Origin: an uncultured Bacteroidales bacterium
GTDB lineage: Bacteria > Bacteroidota > Bacteroidia > Bacteroidales > UBA932
Reading direction: 5' to 3'
DNA length: 64,000 nucleotides
Assembly (NCBI GenBank): GCA_934725575.1
Contig: CAKVCK010000007.1
Coordinates: 1-64,000, forward strand
Positions within the stretch are counted from its first letter, which is position 1, and each line of letters begins with the position of its first letter. Shown here in pieces: positions 26,929-35,990 of the stretch. The position numbers and the translations under genes are program-made. The notes under the pieces were generated by a model. It ran no database searches. It saw only the letters and a list, made by a program, of their open reading frames with translations, and had not been told where the DNA came from.

Positions 26929-29900
26929 TTAGAAACGAAGGCTGACGCCCAATGTGAACACCTTGGTGAGAGGATAGACATAAGTGCTGCCGTCCGTGGT
27001 CTCAGGGTCGATGCCGTAAGGTGTGAGCTTGTTCTTGAAGGTATAGACGTTGTTGGCGTTGAAGTAGAGCCTCAGAGCCTGGACAACATTCTGGTTCGCG
27101 ATCTTGGTCATGTCGAACGTGTAGCCGATCTCGACATTCTTCAGTTTTATGTGGTTGGTTGAAACCATCCAGTAGTCGCTTGTCAGGTAGTTGTTGTGTG
27201 AGGAAGTGGCTCCGTAGGCCGCGCGAGGGTAGGTGATCTTCTCCCCGGCGAGGTATTTCTCCTGCGTCCACCGTCCGTCATACTGCCATTTCCAGGCGTT
27301 GCCGGCGTTCTTGAAAAACGGAATGGTGTAGCCGCTGTTCAGATAGTAAGAGCCGTCCGCGCTGCCGGTGAAAAGGATTTTCACATCGAATCCCTTATAA
27401 CCAAGCCTTGCCTTCAGGTTGAAATGGTACTGCGCATAGTTCGGATAACCAATCGGAACCACATCGTTCTGGTTGATCAGACCGTCCCCGTCCAGATCCT
27501 TGTAACGGATGTCGCCCAAGGTGGCCGCGTTTGATGTGTAGGTGTTGTAAGGCCTGTTGGCCAGTTCCTCCTGGGTGTTGAACAGTCCGTCGCTCACAAG
27601 GCCGAAACGCTGCCCGATGGCGAACCCGGTGGCGTTCATCCAGTAATAAGGATTCTTTGCCTCCGCCTTGTAGATGATCTTGTTGCGGAACCAGCTGACA
27701 TCCGCGCCGACGGAATAGATGAAATCACCTTTCTTGTCAGCCCAGTTCAAAGCGAGCTCGTAGCCCTTGTTGCTGGTTATCCCGACATTGGCGGGAGGCA
27801 CGGAGCCCTGTGAGACACCGTAGATGGCCGGAATGATTCCAAGAGTTGTAAGAATATTGTTACGTTTCTCGTAGAAATAATCGAAATCCGCGCTCAACCT
27901 GTCGTCAAAGAACTTGATCTCGGCTCCGACATCATATTTTCTGGAGCGTTCCCAAGTGATCGCCTGGTTCCCGAGAGTCCCTTCCGTCGCTCCCCGGAAA
28001 TAGGTGTTGTCAGACGTTCCGTCACTGTCACCGAGCCAGTAGCCACCCTGATTGAGGTTGTAAGTGTTCGGCAGGTAGTAGTACCGGCGGCTGCCTCCAA
28101 GCTGGTCATTGCCGACTTCTCCATAAGAAGCGCGGATCTTGGCGAATGTAAGAATATCATTCCTCGGATACCACGGTTCCTTGGTGATCACCCAACCTGC
28201 GGAGATCGCGGGGAAGAAGCCGAAACGACGGCCTTCGGCGAACTGCTCGGTTCCGTTGTAACCCATGTTGAACTCGGCCATGTAGCGGTCGTCGTAGTTG
28301 TAGGTCACACGACCGACGAACCCCATGATGCCAGAAGCGACGTGATAGGAGTCGTTAGGCATGGTGTACTTGGACGCCTTGCCGAGAAGGAGGGCCGAGA
28401 CATTGTGCGCGCCGAACGATCCGGCCCAGTCAATCCCCGCGTCGACATAGAACTTGTTCCAGTTGCTGTACCCCCAAGACTCAAACGACCCGGCGCCCAT
28501 GGAGCCTCCGAAGAAATCGAACAGGTTCGGGTCCTCGGCGTTCCGCTGGATGGTATAGGACGGAATCGAAGGCGTGTACTTCACGTACTTGTTGTAGTTG
28601 TCCTGATAGGAGACCGTGACATATGATCTGAGCCCAGGCAGGAGGTAATCCATCTGATGATTCAGTTTCAACGAATTGTCAAGCAGACTGTTGTAGATGG
28701 TGGCCGAGCCGCTGGTCAAAAGATTGTACACGGCGTTCTGGTTTCCGATGCTGCTGTTCGTCTTGGTCGCCAACGGGTTCTGGGCGGAACCGGCGATGCC
28801 GGCGAAACCGCTGATCAGGTGACCGTCCACGATGCCCGGGCTGATGAACGGGTTGCAGTCGTAGATGTACTGCATGATGATCTTGTAGCGCGCGCTGAGG
28901 TCGTAAGGGTCAGCGCCGTTGCCAGGTCCCTTGGTCTCTCCGAACTGACCGGCCGAGTTCACCGTAAGGGTGAGATTGTCCAGAATCTTCACATCGATGT
29001 TGCTCCTGAAATTATAGCGTGTGAACAGAGACTCCGTCGTGGCGTCATAGTACTTGACCGTGCTCGTGATTCCTTCCTGACGGAAATAGCCGAACGACAC
29101 GAAGTACTTGACCCTGTCCGTTCCTCCGGAGATGTTCATGTTGGCCTGATACTGAGGAGCGACCTTGTCGAACTGTTCCTTGTAAAGGTCATGAGAGGCG
29201 TAATATAGAGCCGGAGAGTTCTTCAGGGATTCCTTCTGCGCGGGGGTAAGGGAGGACATGGCATCCACTTCCTGCGGAGTGAAGTCCCTGTTGTTCTTGA
29301 ACTTCCAGAGGTCATAGTCATCGTAGATGTAAGCGGAGAGACTTTCCGTTCCGGAATATGCCTTCTGCTCGTTGCGGATGGCTTCGTTCCTGAACAGGGC
29401 ATATTCATAAGCCGTGGTTCCCTCCTGAAGCTGCGAGGCCGATGTGAGGCCATAGTTGGCCGAGAAGTTGATCACCGGCTTGCCGACCGAGCCACGCTTG
29501 GTGGTGACGATGATGACACCGTTGGCTCCACGCACTCCATAGACAGCCGTGGAAGCCGCGTCCTTCAGGATGGATATTCCCTGGATCTCATTGGCGTCCA
29601 TCGCGTTGAACTCGGCGAAAGCCTGCTCGGAAGCCTGCTCCACACCGTCGATGATGATCAACGGCGAGGAGGATCCGTAAGTCGAGATTCCACGAATATG
29701 TATGGTGGCGTCGTTGCGTCCCGGCTCTCCGGAGGTCTGAAGTCCGCTGACTCCCGGCGAGTTGCCCAGCAAGGCATTGGAGATGTTCGACACCGGGGTT
29801 GAAAGAATATCACCACCGTTGACAGAGGAGATCGCTCCCGTGACATTCACCTTCTTCTGGGTGGCGAACGCTGTCACGACAACCTCCTCCATAAGGTTGG

Positions 29901-30213
29901 CGTCTGTTTTCATCACGACATCCGCCACGGATTTTCCGGCGGGCACCTTGACATTCTGTGTAACATAACCGATGAACTGGAACTGGAGCGTGACTTCTCC
30001 TGAAGGGACCGTGAGGGTGTACCTGCCCTCAAAATCCGTCGAGATACCGTTCACCGTCCCCTGCTGCACGACAAACGCGCCGAACAACGGTTCTCCGGTG
30101 TCATCCCTGACCACTCCGCTGACAGTCCTGTTCTGGGCCTGCAACGGAGCCGCAAGTCCTCCAAGCACGAGCAGAATGCCCGTGACAAGGAATATTTTGA
30201 ACGATTTGGCCAT
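26929..30213 (-). CDS. SusC-like TonB-dependent transporter (mannan locus, pair A)
   Basis: 1094 residues with the complete SusC architecture: signal peptide (LQAQ/N), regulatory-like domain (RTVSGVVRDDTGEPLFGAFV, GRYTLTVPSGEVTLQFQFIG), TonB box region (LMEEVVVTAFATQKK), plug (IHIRGISTYGSSSPLIIIDG; GISILKDAASTAVYGVRGAN) and a barrel ending LGVSLRF. With the SusD at 25089 it should take up mannan oligosaccharides. It lies 23 bp downstream of the GH26 gene, within the operon that starts near 34067. Confidence 0.95.
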   Translation of the reverse strand: MAKSFKIFLVTGILLVLGGLAAPLQAQNRTVSGVVRDDTGEPLFGAFVVQQGTVNGISTDFEGRYTLTVPSGEVTLQFQFIGYVTQNVKVPAGKSVADVVMKTDANLMEEVVVTAFATQKKVNVTGAISSVNGGDILSTPVSNISNALLGNSPGVSGLQTSGEPGRNDATIHIRGISTYGSSSPLIIIDGVEQASEQAFAEFNAMDANEIQGISILKDAASTAVYGVRGANGVIIVTTKRGSVGKPVINFSANYGLTSASQLQEGTTAYEYALFRNEAIRNEQKAYSGTESLSAYIYDDYDLWKFKNNRDFTPQEVDAMSSLTPAQKESLKNSPALYYASHDLYKEQFDKVAPQYQANMNISGGTDRVKYFVSFGYFRQEGITSTVKYYDATTESLFTRYNFRSNIDVKILDNLTLTVNSAGQFGETKGPGNGADPYDLSARYKIIMQYIYDCNPFISPGIVDGHLISGFAGIAGSAQNPLATKTNSSIGNQNAVYNLLTSGSATIYNSLLDNSLKLNHQMDYLLPGLRSYVTVSYQDNYNKYVKYTPSIPSYTIQRNAEDPNLFDFFGGSMGAGSFESWGYSNWNKFYVDAGIDWAGSFGAHNVSALLLGKASKYTMPNDSYHVASGIMGFVGRVTYNYDDRYMAEFNMGYNGTEQFAEGRRFGFFPAISAGWVITKEPWYPRNDILTFAKIRASYGEVGNDQLGGSRRYYYLPNTYNLNQGGYWLGDSDGTSDNTYFRGATEGTLGNQAITWERSRKYDVGAEIKFFDDRLSADFDYFYEKRNNILTTLGIIPAIYGVSQGSVPPANVGITSNKGYELALNWADKKGDFIYSVGADVSWFRNKIIYKAEAKNPYYWMNATGFAIGQRFGLVSDGLFNTQEELANRPYNTYTSNAATLGDIRYKDLDGDGLINQNDVVPIGYPNYAQYHFNLKARLGYKGFDVKILFTGSADGSYYLNSGYTIPFFKNAGNAWKWQYDGRWTQEKYLAGEKITYPRAAYGATSSHNNYLTSDYWMVSTNHIKLKNVEIGYTFDMTKIANQNVVQALRLYFNANNVYTFKNKLTPYGIDPETTDGSTYVYPLTKVFTLGVSLRF

Positions 30214-30235
30214 AAATTGATTATTTGTTTTAATA

Positions 30236-31720
30236 TTATTTCACTTCATAATTCTCCGGCATCGAGTACATGTCCGGAAGATCCTTGCTGAACAATGTGC
30301 TCTCATCCTTGTAGAAAGTCCGGAAATCGTCTTCGGACGGATGGCCGGGATACACGCTGAAATAATGCGTGTCCGACTCTGAAGACACATATTTGTTCCT
30401 CCACATGACAACCATGGAAAGCCGCTTCCCCTTCGCCGGGCCAAGAATATACCTCGTCCAATAGTCCGTGTTGGTGAACGCCTCGGCTCCCGTCTCGGTG
30501 ACACCGCAAGGTTTCATCTTTTCGGCGGAGAGTTTCTGCATCGCCTCGATGTTGGCGGAGAAAGCGTTATAGTTCAGTCCATGGTAGCAGTCCATCCCAA
30601 GGAAATCGACATATTCATCCCCTGGCCATCTGGTCAGCAGACGGGCACGGCCGTTCTCACCGTAGTCGCCGTCCATCTGCGGGGACACGGCATAGATGAA
30701 GTTATGCACTCCCTTTGTGTCCCTGAGATATTTGACCGTCCACTGCCAGAACCGGATGTACTCCGTCGAGGTGCAAGCCTCGGTCCCCCACCAGGACCAA
30801 CTCTGAGTGCACTCGTGATAAGGTCTGAATATGACCGGAATCAACTCGCCTTTGCTGTCTTTCAGATTGCAGGCGAAATCAGCCAGACGGTCAAGCCACT
30901 CGATGTAGCGCCCACGCACCTCAGTGCCCTCCTTGAGAATCTGATCGATGCACTTGGTGTTGTCCCATGATGTCCCGGCAGGGTAACCATTCTCGTTGCC
31001 GACAATGGTCAGAGGATTGTTGATGTGGATGCAGGCAAGAATGACCTCGCCTCTTTCCCTGGCTTCAAGGATCACCCTGCGGCGGATCTCGTTCTCTTTG
31101 GAGTTCGACCGGTACCTGTTGTCCATTATTGACGCAAGGTCCACGCTGAACACCGCCGGATAGTCTCCGCACACGGCTTTAGTGTCCGAACCGCCAGGCT
31201 CGTCGTACCAGTGACGTCCGTACCACAGGTCATCGTGATGCCCGAACATGAAACCTTTCCCGGCCAGATCCCACAGATTGGCGTACAGAGCCTTCGTCTG
31301 CGCGGTGGCGTTCTTGTCCACGATCGAAAGTCTCACCTTCCGGACGGGATTCTTGTCCTGAACCACCTTCACGGTCTTGAACCAGTAGCGGTCGTTCCTG
31401 TCCACAAGCCTTACATCCGCCTCGCGGGGCGTCACAGACGTGTTTTCATTAATATTCAGGACCAAGGAGGTCGGTGAGGAGCTCTTGACAGCGATCCAAT
31501 CCACATCGATGACAACCTTATATTCAAAATTGGTCTTGACGGTGAATGAATATTCCGCCGCCTCGTGACCGACCTGCGCGGTCGCCGGGGAGACAGAGAG
31601 TTCCCTTGTGTCAGCCGGCGTCTCTTTGCCGTTCTCCGGACCGCAGGCCTGCGCCGACGCGATGCCAAGCACCATGGCCAGGCAAGAAAGCATAGCTTTG
31701 GATAATTTTCCTTTCATCAT
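30236..31720 (-). CDS. GH26 beta-mannanase lipoprotein with BACON-like domain
   Basis: 494 residues. A signal peptide ends at Cys26 (LGIASAQAC), so it is probably surface- or membrane-anchored. Residues about 38-122 form a BACON-like beta-domain (LSVSPATAQVGHEAAEYSFT). The GH26 barrel shows FGHHDDLWYG, IHINNPLTI, IFRPYHECTQSWSWWG with acid/base Glu303 preceded by His302, and GVTETG with nucleophile Glu409. GH26 enzymes cut beta-1,4-mannan, often releasing mannobiose in Bacteroides, which fits the epimerase and GH130 phosphorylase in the locus. It sits between a lipoprotein and SusC with gaps of 3 and 22 bp. Confidence 0.93.
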   Translation of the reverse strand: MMKGKLSKAMLSCLAMVLGIASAQACGPENGKETPADTRELSVSPATAQVGHEAAEYSFTVKTNFEYKVVIDVDWIAVKSSSPTSLVLNINENTSVTPREADVRLVDRNDRYWFKTVKVVQDKNPVRKVRLSIVDKNATAQTKALYANLWDLAGKGFMFGHHDDLWYGRHWYDEPGGSDTKAVCGDYPAVFSVDLASIMDNRYRSNSKENEIRRRVILEARERGEVILACIHINNPLTIVGNENGYPAGTSWDNTKCIDQILKEGTEVRGRYIEWLDRLADFACNLKDSKGELIPVIFRPYHECTQSWSWWGTEACTSTEYIRFWQWTVKYLRDTKGVHNFIYAVSPQMDGDYGENGRARLLTRWPGDEYVDFLGMDCYHGLNYNAFSANIEAMQKLSAEKMKPCGVTETGAEAFTNTDYWTRYILGPAKGKRLSMVVMWRNKYVSSESDTHYFSVYPGHPSEDDFRTFYKDESTLFSKDLPDMYSMPENYEVK

Positions 31721-31723
31721 TCC

Positions 31724-32767
31724 TTAGAAGAGTTCTGTGTGGTTAGGAAGCGGGGAATCGGACACTTTCTCGGCGATCCAATACGTGTTGCGGATGTTGT
31801 CCACCATCCATCTGGTGTCAGGCCAGTTGTTGTCGATCACCCAGTCCGCATGCTCGAAATGACGGGCGAACGCGCAATTCTCGACCGTCACGGACTTGCC
31901 CGCGTTGCTGATGGTCCCCGGACCGAGAAGGGTAACCTGATAGAGAGGGTTCTCCCACTTCGTGTCGTCAGCCGCATAGATGCTGATCACACTGGAATTC
32001 ACATCCGTCTTGGACCAGCGGCTTGAGCCTGCGGGAATCTGGCGGTAATATTCATTGACATCGAATTTATTGTCGTACACATAGTTGGCGTACTTGCCGT
32101 CATCCCCAGGAGCGTTCACCACTGTTCCGAATGTCGCTCCGGTCTCGCTGTCAACCTCAGTCAGCATGAAACTGATCTCGTTGTCCTGCTCGTCGGCATG
32201 TGTGTAGCCCTCACCCCAATGCCAAGACTTGTCCATGTCGGTGGACATCACCTCCGCGTCAGGCCATCCGCCATGGATGATCATCGACGTGCCGGCGGAG
32301 CCTCCGTCCAGGATTCCTCCGACAAGCCTGTGATGATACACACCCTCAAGCGGGTCTTTGAACTGGCCGTAGGTGACCGTGTAGGTTCTGGTCTCGCCGT
32401 TGTACGCCGTGACAGTGAACTCGGCCGTACCGTCAGACAGATCCAGAACGCTTCCTTTGCCGATGCTGGCTGTAGGACAGTACTCGCTTTCCGGGTAGGC
32501 GAAGTCAATCGAGACAACCTTTACGGCGGACATGTCCAGACTTCCTGTGACCAGCTGCACATAGACCGAGCCCTGGTCGTCATGACGCCAGTCCTGTGTG
32601 ATGGTAGCCGCTCCTATCTGGGATTCAAGGCGGAAGCCCACAGGCGTGCGCTCACGAAGCCACGGATCGACAAGTTCCTCGGTATCACGCTTCTCCTGGC
32701 CGCAGGACAACAGAACCGACGCTGCGCCAAAGAGAATGAAAAAGAGGCGGCTTCTTATTTTCTTCAT
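31724..32767 (-). CDS. Surface lipoprotein, DUF5018-like domain, probable mannan-binding protein
   Basis: 347 residues from the ATG at 32767 (MKKIRSRLFFILFGAASVLLSC); upstream in-frame Met residues add no signal character. Residues about 30-130 resemble a DUF5018-type Ig domain (SQIGAATITQDWRHDDQGSV, GETRTYTVTYGQF). The C-terminal half has VYHHRLVGGILDGGSAGTSM, YYRQIPAGSSRW, YQVTLLGPGT and ends with conserved-looking Trp and Asn residues. A similar ending is present in the lipoprotein at 15091. It is encoded between GH130 and GH26, the usual place for a surface glycan-binding protein. Function is inferred from position. Confidence 0.75.
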   Translation of the reverse strand: MKKIRSRLFFILFGAASVLLSCGQEKRDTEELVDPWLRERTPVGFRLESQIGAATITQDWRHDDQGSVYVQLVTGSLDMSAVKVVSIDFAYPESEYCPTASIGKGSVLDLSDGTAEFTVTAYNGETRTYTVTYGQFKDPLEGVYHHRLVGGILDGGSAGTSMIIHGGWPDAEVMSTDMDKSWHWGEGYTHADEQDNEISFMLTEVDSETGATFGTVVNAPGDDGKYANYVYDNKFDVNEYYRQIPAGSSRWSKTDVNSSVISIYAADDTKWENPLYQVTLLGPGTISNAGKSVTVENCAFARHFEHADWVIDNNWPDTRWMVDNIRNTYWIAEKVSDSPLPNHTELF

Positions 32768-32814
32768 AACGTTCATTGTATTGGTTAATAATTTCATGTG
32801 ATTGTCCGGAAGCA

Positions 32815-33996
32815 TCATCTGTCCTCGTCCGTGATGAACGGAAGGTTGGCGTCGATGATCCTGTCCAATGTTACGACCGACGCTGATGTCGTGAGGCCGT
32901 CAGGAGATGTGTTCATGCAATAGTCGATGAGTTTATCAACCGTTGACTCGGCCACATGCATCCTCGTGTCGCTCGACGCGTAGTACAGGAGCACACGTCC
33001 GTCATCGTCAGCCACCCAGCCATTGGAGAACAGGACATTGGAGACATCCCCGACCCTTTCCTCACCAACCGGAGCGAGAGTGTATCCCGCCGGAGCGGCG
33101 ATGACATGCGTCGGGTCATCAAGAGCGGTCATGTACATGTACAACACATAACGCAGACCAGCCGAACATCCGCGCACACCGTGAGCCAGATGCAGCCACC
33201 CCTTTGAAGTCTTGAGAGGTTGCGGTCCCTCACCGTTCTTGACTTCCTTTATAGTGTGATAGTACCTTGTGTCGATGATCCTCTCGTCCCTGATCTCCGC
33301 GTTCTCCATGCTGTCAACCAGGGCCCAGCCTATTCCCATCCCGCCGGCTCCCGCATCGATGAAGCCCTCCTGCGGACGTGTGTACAAGGCATACTTTCCA
33401 TCCACAAACTCAGGATGAAGGACAACATTTCTCTGCTGGGTGGCGGATTTGATGTCCGGAAGCCTCTCCCATGTCTTGAGATCCTTGGTACGGACCACTC
33501 CCGCCGAAGCCACAGCCGACGACAGGTCTCCGGGAGCGGCGGCGGGGTCATGACACTCGGCGCAGAACACGCCGTAGATCCAACCGTCCTCATGCGCAGT
33601 GAGACGCATGTCATAGACATTGGTCGCCGTCTCTCCTGGAATCGTCACCGGATGCGGCCAGAAGCGGAAGTTATCCACTCCGTTGTCACTCTCGGCCACT
33701 GCGAAGAAGGATTTCCTGTCGCTTCCCTCCACCCGCACGACAAGAATATACTTGCCGCCCAGCTTGATGGCTCCGGAATTGAACGCGCTGTTGATTCCAA
33801 ACCGCTCAAGGAGCCGCGGGTTCGTCGCCGGATTCAGGTCATAGCGCCAAAACAGAGGAGTGTGCCCCGCCGTGACGACAGGATAGGCATACCTTGTCCA
33901 AACGCCGTTGGATGAAGTTTTTGTGTTCTTGAGCCGTATCAGGGCGTCGTGTTCCTTGCGAAGCTTCGCGAGGGAATCTTCAAAAAACTGTGACAT
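32815..33996 (-). CDS. GH130 4-O-beta-mannosyl-glucose phosphorylase
   Basis: 393 residues, cytoplasmic. Motifs match GH130 mannosylglucose phosphorylases: TRYAYPVVTAGHTPLFWRYD, NSGAIKLGGKYILVVRVEGS, RKSFFAVAESDNGVDNFRFW, NVYDMRLTAHEDGWIYGVFC, ARTKDLK-like VVRTKDLKTWERLPD, RNVVLHPEFVDGKYALYTRP, GIGWALVD, YYHTIKEVKNGEGPQPLKT and GDVSNVLFSNGW. It converts mannosylglucose and phosphate to mannose-1-phosphate and glucose. An in-frame start at 34089 exists, but a strong promoter places transcription start near 34067, downstream of that ATG. The ATG at 33996 (MSQFFEDSLAKL) also fits the family's usual N-terminus. First gene of the mannan operon. Confidence 0.95.
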   Translation of the reverse strand: MSQFFEDSLAKLRKEHDALIRLKNTKTSSNGVWTRYAYPVVTAGHTPLFWRYDLNPATNPRLLERFGINSAFNSGAIKLGGKYILVVRVEGSDRKSFFAVAESDNGVDNFRFWPHPVTIPGETATNVYDMRLTAHEDGWIYGVFCAECHDPAAAPGDLSSAVASAGVVRTKDLKTWERLPDIKSATQQRNVVLHPEFVDGKYALYTRPQEGFIDAGAGGMGIGWALVDSMENAEIRDERIIDTRYYHTIKEVKNGEGPQPLKTSKGWLHLAHGVRGCSAGLRYVLYMYMTALDDPTHVIAAPAGYTLAPVGEERVGDVSNVLFSNGWVADDDGRVLLYYASSDTRMHVAESTVDKLIDYCMNTSPDGLTTSASVVTLDRIIDANLPFITDEDR

Positions 33997-34073
33997 TGTG
34001 TAGAATCTGGTTATTGTTCGGAAAACGTCCGGATCCTTTTCGGGATCATGGCGTAGTCCCCACTGTTCGGAAA

Positions 34074-34104
34074 CAAATTTAGCCATCAAAAACTTGTCGG
34101 CAAA
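34074..34104 (-). promoter_or_regulatory. Promoter of the mannan operon
   Basis: On the - strand TTTG (34104-34101), a 19-bp spacer and TAAATTTG (34081-34074) match the Bacteroidetes consensus exactly. Transcription should begin near 34067, giving a leader of about 70 nt before the GH130 ATG at 33996. This promoter decides the GH130 start, because the upstream in-frame ATG at 34089 would not be transcribed. Confidence 0.8.
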
Positions 34105-34264
34105 CCGCTTTCCGGATGTTTGGCAAACCAGTATTCTAAATGGTCAAAAAAGTACAATGTTGAATAATGACATTGCAGATTTTAGTAATACTTTCTTGCA
34201 TGCGGCAAAAGGTTTCTGTTTACCGGAAAGAAAGAAGTACCTCCTGATTGGACAAACAGCGGAA

Positions 34265-34280
34265 TATTTTTGTATTTTTG
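34265..34280 (+). promoter_or_regulatory. Tandem -7 elements upstream of glnS
   Basis: TATTTTTG occurs twice back to back (34265-34272 and 34273-34280), each fitting TAnnTTTG. The only upstream partner is a weak ATTG (34247-34250) at a 22-bp spacing from the second copy. Initiation near 34287 would leave a leader of about 16 nt before the glnS ATG at 34303. Confidence 0.5.
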
Positions 34281-34302
34281 TGAGTTTAATACTGACAGAA
34301 CA

Positions 34303-35979
34303 ATGGAAGAAGCGAAAAATCCAACGGCCGAGGAGCCGAAAAGACTCAACTTTCTTGAGGAGATAATAGAGGACGACCTGAAGTCCGGAAGAGTTAATAG
34401 CGTGATGACACGTTTCCCTCCGGAGCCTAACGGGTACCTCCATCTCGGACACGCGAAGAGCATCTGCATCAACTTCGGGCTCGCCCAGAAGTACGGCGGA
34501 AAGACCAACCTCCGCTTTGACGACACCAACCCGACCAAGGAGGACACTGAATATGTCGATTCGATCAAGGAGGACATCCAGTGGCTCGGCTTCCAGTGGG
34601 ACAAGGAACTTTACGCTTCCGACTATTTCGACCAGCTCTACGCCTGGGCCGAGCAGATGATCGAGCGCGGTCAGGCCTACGTGGACGACCAGACACAGGA
34701 GGAGATCAGCAAGGGACGCGGCACCGTGGACAAACCGGGAACCGAGAGTCCTTACAGGAACCGCTCCGTGGAGGAGAACCTCCAGCTGTTCAGGGATATG
34801 AAGGCCGGCAAGTACGCTGACGGAGAGAAGGTTCTCCGCGCCAAGATCGATATGGCCTCCCCGAATATGATGTTCCGCGACCCTATTCTTTACAGGATAA
34901 AGCACGCATCGCACCACCGCACGGGCGACAAATGGTGCATCTACCCGATGTACGACTTCACCCACGGTCAGTGCGACTCCATAGAGCACATCACCCACTC
35001 GATCTGCACCCTTGAGTTCGATGTCCACAGACCTCTGTACGACTGGTTCATCAAGACCCTTGAGATCTGGCCGAGCCATCAGTACGAGTTCGCCAGACTG
35101 AACCTGACATACACCCTGATGAGCAAGAGGAAACTTCTGGAACTCGTCCAGAAAGGCCTCGTCTCAGGTTGGGACGATCCTCGTATGCCAACCCTCTGCG
35201 GAGTGCGCCGCCGCGGCTACACCGCCGAGGCCCTCAAGATGTTCTGCGAGAAGATCGGAGTCTCAAAGCGCGACCAGATGATGGACATCCAGCTTCTGGA
35301 ATGGTGCGTCCGCCAGGATCTCAACGCAAGGGCGAACAGGTATATGGTCGTCCAGAAGCCGCTGAAGGTCACTCTGACGAATTGGGAGCCGGGCAAGGTG
35401 GAGTGGTTCGACTGCCCTCTCAACCCTGCCGAGCCGGAGGGAGCCACCCGCAAGGTTCCGTTCACGGGAGAATTCTACATCGAGCGCGACGACTTTATGG
35501 AGGACGCTCCGAAGAAGTTCTTCCGCCTCAAACCTGACGGCGAGGTTCGTCTGAAATACACCTACATCATCAAGTGCGAGGAGGTCATCAAGGATGCTGA
35601 TGGCAACGTTGTCGAGCTGAGGTGCACCTACGACCCGACCACCAGGCCGGGCGGTGGAGAGTGGAGATCCGTCAAAGGCACGATCCATTGGGTGTCAACC
35701 GAATATGCAAAAGAGATCGAGATCCGCAACTACGACCGTCTCTTCGTCAAGGAGGACATGAACTCCATTCCTGAGGACAAGGACTACAAGGACTTCCTCA
35801 ACCCGGAGTCACTCACAATAGCTAAAGGTTACGCCGAGCCGGCCCTTCTTGAGGACAACTCCGGAATCGCCGTCCAGTTCGAGCGTACCGGCTACTACTA
35901 CAAGGATCCGGACAGCACCGCCGACAAGGTGATATTCAATAAGACGACTGCCTTGAAGGATTCCTACAAGCCTGAATAA
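34303..35979 (+). CDS. glnS: Glutaminyl-tRNA synthetase
   Basis: 558 residues, a full-length class I aminoacyl-tRNA synthetase. The HIGH-type motif is FPPEPNGYLHLGHAKSICIN and the KMSKS region reads LMSKRKLLELV. Other GlnRS signatures are LRFDDTNPTKEDTEYVDSIK, YDFTHGQCDSIEHITHSICT (typical of GlnRS, not GluRS), GWDDPRMPTL and the C-terminal anticodon-binding beta-barrels (KVPFTGEFYIERDDF, GTIHWVS). It charges tRNA-Gln with glutamine in the cytoplasm. The start at 34303 (MEEAKNPTAEEPKRLNF) follows the candidate promoter; a frame extension to 34270 runs into the promoter. The permease gene follows 11 bp downstream. Confidence 0.97.
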   Translation: MEEAKNPTAEEPKRLNFLEEIIEDDLKSGRVNSVMTRFPPEPNGYLHLGHAKSICINFGLAQKYGGKTNLRFDDTNPTKEDTEYVDSIKEDIQWLGFQWDKELYASDYFDQLYAWAEQMIERGQAYVDDQTQEEISKGRGTVDKPGTESPYRNRSVEENLQLFRDMKAGKYADGEKVLRAKIDMASPNMMFRDPILYRIKHASHHRTGDKWCIYPMYDFTHGQCDSIEHITHSICTLEFDVHRPLYDWFIKTLEIWPSHQYEFARLNLTYTLMSKRKLLELVQKGLVSGWDDPRMPTLCGVRRRGYTAEALKMFCEKIGVSKRDQMMDIQLLEWCVRQDLNARANRYMVVQKPLKVTLTNWEPGKVEWFDCPLNPAEPEGATRKVPFTGEFYIERDDFMEDAPKKFFRLKPDGEVRLKYTYIIKCEEVIKDADGNVVELRCTYDPTTRPGGGEWRSVKGTIHWVSTEYAKEIEIRNYDRLFVKEDMNSIPEDKDYKDFLNPESLTIAKGYAEPALLEDNSGIAVQFERTGYYYKDPDSTADKVIFNKTTALKDSYKPE

Positions 35980-35990
35980 CAGAGGTGGTT

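Noticed and set aside
33220..33915. 231-codon open frame on the + strand
   Set aside because: Antisense to GH130; no homology recognisable by eye.
34144..35079. 311-codon open frame on the - strand
   Set aside because: Antisense to glnS, whose protein is unmistakable; the frame also crosses the glnS promoter region.
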